Shown in pieces: positions 33,504-38,446 of a DNA stretch of 38,446 nucleotides (position 1 is its first letter; every line of letters starts with the position of its first letter). Under the pieces are notes generated by a model. That model saw only the letters and a list, made by a program, of their open reading frames with translations. It had not been told where the DNA came from and did no database searches. Both the position numbers and the translations under genes were made by a program. This stretch comes from Succinivibrio dextrinosolvens DSM 3072 (GTDB lineage: Bacteria; Pseudomonadota; Gammaproteobacteria; Enterobacterales; Succinivibrionaceae), in the NCBI RefSeq assembly GCF_900167015.1, contig NZ_FUXX01000024.1, positions 1 through 38,446 on the forward strand, written 5' to 3'.

Positions 33504-33531
33504 TTGAAAAAGTATGAGATTCGTCTAAAAT
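33504..33531 (+). promoter_or_regulatory. carAB promoter
   Basis: TTGAAA (33504-33509), 16-base spacer, TAAAAT (33526-33531). Leaves a leader of about 80 bases before the GTG of carA. Confidence 0.72.
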
Positions 33532-33537
33532 ATTGCA

Positions 33538-33616
33538 GACATTGGTCCTGGTGAAAAATTATCTGCACCAAGATCGGCGTCGCTCGGTGTTCTCAATCAT
33601 TTTTTTGGGGGTCTTT
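33538..33616 (+). promoter_or_regulatory. carA leader with short stem and T7
   Basis: GCACC (33565-33569) can pair with GGTGT (33586-33590), with TTGGT/ACCAA as an alternative earlier stem, and seven T follow at 33600-33606. The GGGGG after the T-run is the ribosome site of carA. The stem is weak, so an attenuator is possible but unproven. Confidence 0.3.
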
Positions 33617-34756
33617 GTGGTCGCATCCGCAATTCTGGCTCTCGCTGACGGAACAGTATTTAAAGGTAAAGCTTTCGGCGCCGAAAATACTACCACCGTT
33701 GGTGAAGTCGTATTCAATACATCCATGACAGGATATCAGGAAATTCTTACCGATCCTTCATACGCTAGTCAAATCGTCACTCTTACTTATCCTCACATCG
33801 GCAATTACGGTACAAATGAAGAAGACATCGAATCTCGGGATGTTTTTGCAATGGGATTAGTTGTAAGAGATCTTTCATTAGTTGCATCAAACTTCCGTAA
33901 CACAATGAATCTAAGCGATTTTCTTGCTAAGTATAAAAAACCTGGCATTTATGGAATTGATACCAGAATGTTAACCAGAATTCTTCGCGAGAAAGGTGCC
34001 CAGAATGCCTGTTTATCAACAGATCCAAAAATGACTGCTGAAAAGGCACTAAAGCTTGCAAGAGAATTTGCTGGTATTAAGGGAATGGATCTTGCCAAAG
34101 TTGTAAGTACCAAAGAGATTTACAACTGGAATGAAGGTACCTGGGAGCTTGGTCAGGGCTACGTAAACAAGAGCCGTACAGAGTTTAACGTTGTCGCCTA
34201 TGATTTCGGTGTTAAGTACAACATCCTAAGAATCCTGGCTTCACTAGGCTGCAAGGTAACAGTTGTTCCAGCAATGACACCTGCAAGTGAAGTTATTAAA
34301 ATGAATCCAGATGGAATCTTCCTGTCCAACGGACCAGGAGATCCAGAACCATGTACTTATGCACAGGAGGCAATTAAAACCTTCTTAGAGCATAAGATTC
34401 CATTATTCGGCATCTGTCTTGGTCATCAGTTACTGTCTTTAGCTTCAGGAGCAAAGACAATCAAGATGAAATGTGGCCACCACGGTGCAAACCATCCAGT
34501 AAGAGATTTAGAAAATGGAACTGTATACATCACTTCTCAGAACCACGGTTTCTGCGTAGATGAGGCAACTCTTCCTGCTAATCTGAAAGCAACTCATAAA
34601 TCACTGTTTGATGGAACTCTTCAGGGAGTTGAACGTACTGATGCACCAGCATTCAGCTTCCAGGGTCACCCTGAGGCAAGTCCTGGTCCACATGATCCAA
34701 TGGCTTTATTTAAACATTTCGTTGAACTTATGCGCAAATACAGAGAAAAAGCTTAG
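33617..34756 (+). CDS. carA: Carbamoyl-phosphate synthase small subunit
   Basis: 379 residues (E. coli 382) from a GTG at 33617. A longer open frame from a TTG at 33533 exists, but only from the GTG does the protein begin like CarA ([15 protein letters not shown]), and GGGGG is six bases upstream. N-terminal CarA domain with [21 protein letters not shown]-terminal class I glutaminase with nucleophile Cys267 in [12 protein letters not shown] and the His/Glu of [11 protein letters not shown]. It delivers ammonia from glutamine to CarB for arginine and pyrimidine synthesis. Ten bases separate it from carB. Confidence 0.96.
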   Translation: MVASAILALADGTVFKGKAFGAENTTTVGEVVFNTSMTGYQEILTDPSYASQIVTLTYPHIGNYGTNEEDIESRDVFAMGLVVRDLSLVASNFRNTMNLSDFLAKYKKPGIYGIDTRMLTRILREKGAQNACLSTDPKMTAEKALKLAREFAGIKGMDLAKVVSTKEIYNWNEGTWELGQGYVNKSRTEFNVVAYDFGVKYNILRILASLGCKVTVVPAMTPASEVIKMNPDGIFLSNGPGDPEPCTYAQEAIKTFLEHKIPLFGICLGHQLLSLASGAKTIKMKCGHHGANHPVRDLENGTVYITSQNHGFCVDEATLPANLKATHKSLFDGTLQGVERTDAPAFSFQGHPEASPGPHDPMALFKHFVELMRKYREKA

Positions 34757-34766
34757 GGGATAACAG

Positions 34767-37700
34767 ATGCCAAAACGTACAGACATAAAAAAAATCTTAA
34801 TATTAGGCGCAGGTCCAATTGTTATCGGACAGGCCTGTGAGTTTGACTACTCAGGAACTCAGGCTTGTAGAGCCCTAAGAGAGGAAGGATACAAGGTTAT
34901 TCTTGTAAACTCCAATCCTGCAACCATCATGACCGATCCTGATGTTGCTGATGTTACCTACATTGAGCCTATCCACTGGAAGGTTGTAGAGAACATCATC
35001 GAAAAGGAACGTCCTGATGCAGTTCTGCCAACCATGGGTGGTCAGACTGCACTGAACTGCGCTCTTGATCTTGAAAAGCACGGTGTTCTAGCAAAATACA
35101 ATGTTGAAATGATCGGTGCTAAAGCCGACGCTATCGACAAGGCAGAAAACCGTGAAAGATTCGATAAGGCAATGAAGGCAATCGGACTTGAGTGTCCTCG
35201 CGCCGGAATTGCACACAGCATGCAGGAAGCATGGGAAGTTCAGAAACAGGTTGGTTTCCCTTGTATCATCAGACCTTCATTCACCATGGGTGGTACCGGT
35301 GGCGGTATCGCATACAACCCGGAGGAATTCGAAGATATCTGTAACAAGGGCTTAGAACTATCTCCTACCCACGAGCTTCTTATCGACGAGTCATTAATCG
35401 GCTGGAAAGAGTATGAAATGGAGGTTGTCCGTGATCATAAAGACAACTGCATCATTGTCTGCTCTATCGAAAACCTTGACCCAATGGGTATCCATACCGG
35501 TGACTCAATTACTGTTGCTCCAGCTCAGACACTGACCGATAAAGAATACCAGATCATGCGTGATGCAGCGATGGCTGTTCTCCGTGAGATCGGTGTTGAA
35601 ACCGGTGGTTCAAATGTTCAGTTCGGTATAAATCCTAAGAACGGACGTATGGTTATCATTGAGATGAACCCTCGTGTATCCCGTTCTTCAGCCTTAGCTT
35701 CTAAGGCAACAGGTTTCCCTATTGCAAAAATTGCAGCTAAGCTTGCTGTTGGCTATAGTCTGGATGAACTCGGCAACGATATTACAGGTGACAAAACTCC
35801 TGCTTCATTCGAGCCAAGCCTTGACTACGTTGTAACCAAGATTCCACGTTTCAACTTTGAGAAATTCCCTAACTCAGATGATCGTCTGACCACTCAGATG
35901 AAGTCTGTTGGTGAGGTTATGGCAATCGGCCGTACCTTTGAGGAGTCTCTACAAAAGGCTCTACGCGGTCTTGAAACCGGTAAGACCGGCTTTGACCCAC
36001 GTCTGGATATGAAGAAGCCTGATGCAAGATTAAAGCTTCTACACGAGCTTGAAACTGCAGGCGCTCATCGTATCTGGTACATCGGTGATGCATTCCGTTT
36101 AGGCATGACCGTTGATGAAGTTTTCGAATATACTCAGATTGATCCTTGGTTCCTGTGTCAGATCAAGGAAATCATCGACATCGAACAGTCTTTAGGCGGA
36201 AGAACCTTAAAGTCAATCGATGCTGACGAGATGAAGGATCTGAAGTCACGCGGCTTCTCAGACGCAAGACTTGCTAAACTGCTAAAGACAACCGAAGATA
36301 AGGTTCGCGCTCGCAGATGGCTTTTTGAGGTATTCCCTACCTACAAGAGAGTTGATACCTGTGCAGCTGAATTTGCTACCTCAACCGCTTATATGTACTC
36401 AACCTATGAGCAGGAGTGTGAAGCTCGCCCTTCAGATAAGAAGAAAGTTATCGTTCTAGGCGGCGGTCCAAACAGAATCGGTCAGGGTATCGAATTCGAC
36501 TACTGCTGTGTTCACGCCTCAATGGCTCTTCGTGAAGACGGCTATGAGTCAATCATGGTTAACTGCAATCCAGAGACAGTTTCAACAGACTACGATATTT
36601 CTGACAGACTGTACTTTGAACCGGTTACCCTTGAAGATGTTCTTGAAATCGCACGTATCGAGAAACCTGTTGGTGTAATTGTTCAGTTCGGTGGTCAGAC
36701 TCCATTGAAGCTGGCAAAGAAACTTGAGGCTGAAGGTGTACCTATCATAGGAACCTCACCTACCGACATCGACCGTGCTGAAGATCGTAAGCTGTTCCAG
36801 GAAGTTGTAAACAAGCTTCAGCTACTGCAGCCTAAGAACGGCACTGCAACCTCTCTGAACCAGGCAATTACAGTTGCAAGCGAAATCGGCTATCCACTTG
36901 TTGTTCGTCCATCATACGTATTAGGTGGCCGTGCAATGGAAGTTGTTTACGGAGAAGATGATCTTCGAACCTATTTTGCTGAGGCTGTTAAGGTTTCCAA
37001 CAAATCACCTGTTCTTCTGGACAAGTTCCTGGATCACGCAACTGAAATTGACGTTGATGCTGTTGCAGACGGTAAAGATGTTGTTATCGGCGGTATTATG
37101 GAGCACGTTGAAGAGTGTGGTGTTCACTCTGGAGACGCATCATGTGTTCTTCCTCCATACCACTTAAAGCAGGATATGATTGACAGACTGACCAAGATCT
37201 CAAAGGATCTGGCTTTAGCACTGAATGTTAAAGGTCTGATGAACGTACAGCTGGCTATCCGTGAGGATAAGATTTACCTGATTGAGGTAAACCCTCGTGC
37301 CGCACGTACTATTCCTTTCGTATCAAAAGCTACAGGTCTTCCATTAGCTAAGATTGCAGCTCGTGTAATGACAGGTAAGACTCTTGCCGAACAGGGTGTT
37401 ACTCACGAGGTTGTACCTCCTTACTATGCAGTTAAGGAAGTTGTACTGCCATTCGCCAAGTTCCCAGGCTCAGATCCTCTGCTAGGACCTGAAATGAGAT
37501 CAACTGGTGAAACCATGGGTACAGCAACAACCTTCCCAGAGGCATTTGCCAAGTCACAGCTTGCAGCTAAATCTCCAATCCAGAGATCTGGTACAGTTCT
37601 GCTTTCAATCAAGAAATCAGATCAGAGCAGACTACCTGAGTTTGGTCGCAAGCTGATTGAGGCAGGCTTCAAGCTGGAGGCAACTCGTGGTACCTGTCAG

Positions 37701-38000
37701 ACTTTAAGAGATGCAGGAATTGAATGTACTCATGTTCATAAGGTTTATGAAGCAAGACCAAATCTTCTGGACTTCATTAAATCAGGAAAGTACAGCTGGG
37801 TAATTAACTCAACAGAAGGACGTCAGTCAGTTGAGGATTCTCGTTCACTGCGTCGTAGCTGTCTGCGTTACGATATCTGCTATACCACAACCTTAAATGC
37901 AGCAATTGCTTCTGTTGAGGCAATCAATGCTGATGAGTATGCTACAGTTCATTCTCTTCAGGAACTGCACGAGATGGTAAATCAGAAGTACAAGAAGTAG
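34767..38000 (+). CDS. carB: Carbamoyl-phosphate synthase large subunit
   Basis: 1077 residues (E. coli 1073). Two homologous ATP-grasp halves: carboxyphosphate domain (~1-400, with [39 protein letters not shown]) and carbamoyl-phosphate domain (~555-935, with [40 protein letters not shown]), separated by an oligomerisation domain and ended by the MGS-like allosteric domain (~940-1077), where UMP and ornithine act in E. coli. Makes carbamoyl phosphate from bicarbonate, ammonia and two ATP with CarA. Start ATG follows GGGGA. Ends before a strong terminator. Confidence 0.98.
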   Translation: MPKRTDIKKILILGAGPIVIGQACEFDYSGTQACRALREEGYKVILVNSNPATIMTDPDVADVTYIEPIHWKVVENIIEKERPDAVLPTMGGQTALNCALDLEKHGVLAKYNVEMIGAKADAIDKAENRERFDKAMKAIGLECPRAGIAHSMQEAWEVQKQVGFPCIIRPSFTMGGTGGGIAYNPEEFEDICNKGLELSPTHELLIDESLIGWKEYEMEVVRDHKDNCIIVCSIENLDPMGIHTGDSITVAPAQTLTDKEYQIMRDAAMAVLREIGVETGGSNVQFGINPKNGRMVIIEMNPRVSRSSALASKATGFPIAKIAAKLAVGYSLDELGNDITGDKTPASFEPSLDYVVTKIPRFNFEKFPNSDDRLTTQMKSVGEVMAIGRTFEESLQKALRGLETGKTGFDPRLDMKKPDARLKLLHELETAGAHRIWYIGDAFRLGMTVDEVFEYTQIDPWFLCQIKEIIDIEQSLGGRTLKSIDADEMKDLKSRGFSDARLAKLLKTTEDKVRARRWLFEVFPTYKRVDTCAAEFATSTAYMYSTYEQECEARPSDKKKVIVLGGGPNRIGQGIEFDYCCVHASMALREDGYESIMVNCNPETVSTDYDISDRLYFEPVTLEDVLEIARIEKPVGVIVQFGGQTPLKLAKKLEAEGVPIIGTSPTDIDRAEDRKLFQEVVNKLQLLQPKNGTATSLNQAITVASEIGYPLVVRPSYVLGGRAMEVVYGEDDLRTYFAEAVKVSNKSPVLLDKFLDHATEIDVDAVADGKDVVIGGIMEHVEECGVHSGDASCVLPPYHLKQDMIDRLTKISKDLALALNVKGLMNVQLAIREDKIYLIEVNPRAARTIPFVSKATGLPLAKIAARVMTGKTLAEQGVTHEVVPPYYAVKEVVLPFAKFPGSDPLLGPEMRSTGETMGTATTFPEAFAKSQLAAKSPIQRSGTVLLSIKKSDQSRLPEFGRKLIEAGFKLEATRGTCQTLRDAGIECTHVHKVYEARPNLLDFIKSGKYSWVINSTEGRQSVEDSRSLRRSCLRYDICYTTTLNAAIASVEAINADEYATVHSLQELHEMVNQKYKK

Positions 38001-38021
38001 TCTGTACTTAACTTAATTAGA

Positions 38022-38066
38022 AAAATCCGAAGCTACTAGTATATCCACAGTACTTCGGATTTTTTT
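38022..38066 (+). terminator. carAB terminator
   Basis: AAATCCGAAG (38023-38032) pairs with CTTCGGATTT (from 38053) across a 20-base loop, followed by T to 38066. Ends the carAB transcript 22 bases after the stop. The loop is long but the stem perfect. Confidence 0.88.
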
Positions 38067-38077
38067 ATCAAGTAATA

Positions 38078-38147
38078 GGCACGCTAAAACCACGCAGTTT
38101 ACTGCGGGGATAAAGCGTGCCGATTAGAAAATGGATATTTTCTAATC
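38078..38147. repeat. Imperfect and perfect hairpins at the end of an IS200/IS605-like element
   Basis: GGCACGCT (38078-38085) pairs with AGCGTGCC (38114-38121), with an inner CGCAGT-TT-ACTGCG stem: a two-part hairpin as used by IS200/IS605 ends. Directly after it lies GATTAGAAAA-TGGATA-TTTTCTAATC (38122-38147), a perfect 10-bp stem that contains the tnpA stop codon. The carB terminator ends 12 bases to the left, so the element end borders it. Confidence 0.65.
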
Positions 38148-38417
38148 AGGTGTGTTCTGTTGTTCTATATATTGTCTAATAATAGAAATTGAGGCTCCTC
38201 CACAACTGCATGCAAAATAGGATGGTGACCAAAGAGCTTTCCCCCAAAGATTATTTGGTATAGAGGGATAATTCTTTTTTCTGATAATTAGACTCGAATA
38301 ACCTTTGAGAGCTTGAACTAGTTTTCAGATTGCAACTTTTGGAGGATAACTGACTAGCAGATGAACATGCAAATTGTAAACACAATGTCGGCCGTGCAAA
38401 AATTCTGTGTTTTTCAT
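38142..38417 (-). pseudogene. tnpA: Broken IS200/IS605 TnpA (Y1 HUH transposase)
   Basis: Reading the minus strand from the ATG at 38415-38417 gives MKNTEFLHGRHCVYNLHVHL, then LVSYPPKVAI, a TGA stop (38325-38327), then in the same frame KLVQALKGYSSLIIRKK to RQYIEQQNTPD and a TAG. HVH is the HUH metal motif, SYPPKVAI and LKGYSS are TnpA signatures, and Tyr in RQYIEQQ is the nucleophile. A full TnpA has about 140 residues; only about 90 codons remain. The text jumps from the N-terminal HCVYNLHVHL directly to the (D)HVHLLVSYPPK region, so about 50 residues seem to have been lost between two HVHL-coding stretches. TGA is one base from TCA (Ser), the residue expected there. Non-functional. Confidence 0.82.
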
Positions 38418-38446
38418 ATACTATCATCCTCAATTGTTAATAATCT
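38418..38446. other. Upstream flank of the tnpA remnant
   Basis: The last 29 bases are AT-rich sequence upstream of the tnpA remnant, with GAGGATG ahead of its ATG as a ribosome site. The left end of the element would lie beyond the window. Confidence 0.3.

Noticed and set aside
33533..33616. An N-terminal extension of CarA with a membrane-like segment ([16 protein letters not shown]).
   Set aside because: It arises from reading the leader and the GTG start region in frame. The ribosome site and CarA family alignment put the start at 33617.
38251..38433. A 60-codon minus-strand frame at the right edge.
   Set aside because: It is the wrong frame of the tnpA remnant; the frame one base over carries the HVH, YPPK and catalytic Tyr motifs.

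Overview
The window looks like chromosomal DNA of a fairly AT-rich gammaproteobacterium. Protein sequences and local gene orders (rluC divergent from rne; yceD-rpmF-plsX-fabH-fabD-fabG-acpP-fabF; tamA-tamB; carA-carB) match enteric-type Gammaproteobacteria, but lysine-pathway meso-diaminopimelate dehydrogenase, a short RNase E tail and many ATT/AAA-rich spacers point away from E. coli. A Succinivibrionaceae/Aeromonadales-type host is my best guess from these traits; no marker gene here settles it.

Layout. 1-400: start of a minus-strand gene, possibly a transposase, with a palindromic upstream region. 427-2618: ddh (meso-DAP dehydrogenase) divergent from an RpiR/SIS regulator. 2724-3230: a lone TraF-type (S26) signal peptidase. 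3268-10147 (minus): yceD, rpmF and the fatty-acid/phospholipid start genes plsX, fabH, fabD, fabG, acpP, fabF, with a consensus promoter before rpmF and terminator-like hairpins after rpmF, before acpP and after acpP. 10249-12872: an unknown secreted protein, a HAD phosphatase and rluC. 13266-16131: rne with a long structured leader. 16310-18885: a cNMP/CBS/DUF294 nucleotidyltransferase translationally coupled to a DnaQ-like exonuclease. 18961-22920: suhB, a small lipoprotein, a UPF0149 protein and uvrB. 23084-23258: two identical tRNA-Asn(GUU) genes behind a textbook sigma-70 promoter. 23417-25122: bcsE-bcsF, cellulose-secretion accessory genes with no other bcs gene in view. 25323-33352: a DJ-1/YajL protein, then tamA-tamB-lonH on the minus strand. 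33504-38066: carAB with promoter, leader and terminator. 38078-38446: a decayed IS200/IS605 element.

How the genes work together. Most of the window is housekeeping: acyl-carrier-protein based fatty-acid synthesis joined to ribosomal protein L32 and PlsX, RNA processing (RNase E, RluC, SuhB), outer-membrane assembly (TamAB), nucleotide-excision repair (UvrB) and carbamoyl-phosphate synthesis. Parts that look unusual are: the bcsEF pair without the rest of a cellulose locus, whose BcsE has lost both arginine motifs used for cyclic-di-GMP in the E. coli protein; the isolated TraF-like peptidase; a 45-residue-period duplication at the RNase E C-terminus; a lipobox-like TamA signal; and several perfect palindromes in regulatory positions. 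Function assignments come from reading motifs and from remembered family sequences; no database search was possible.
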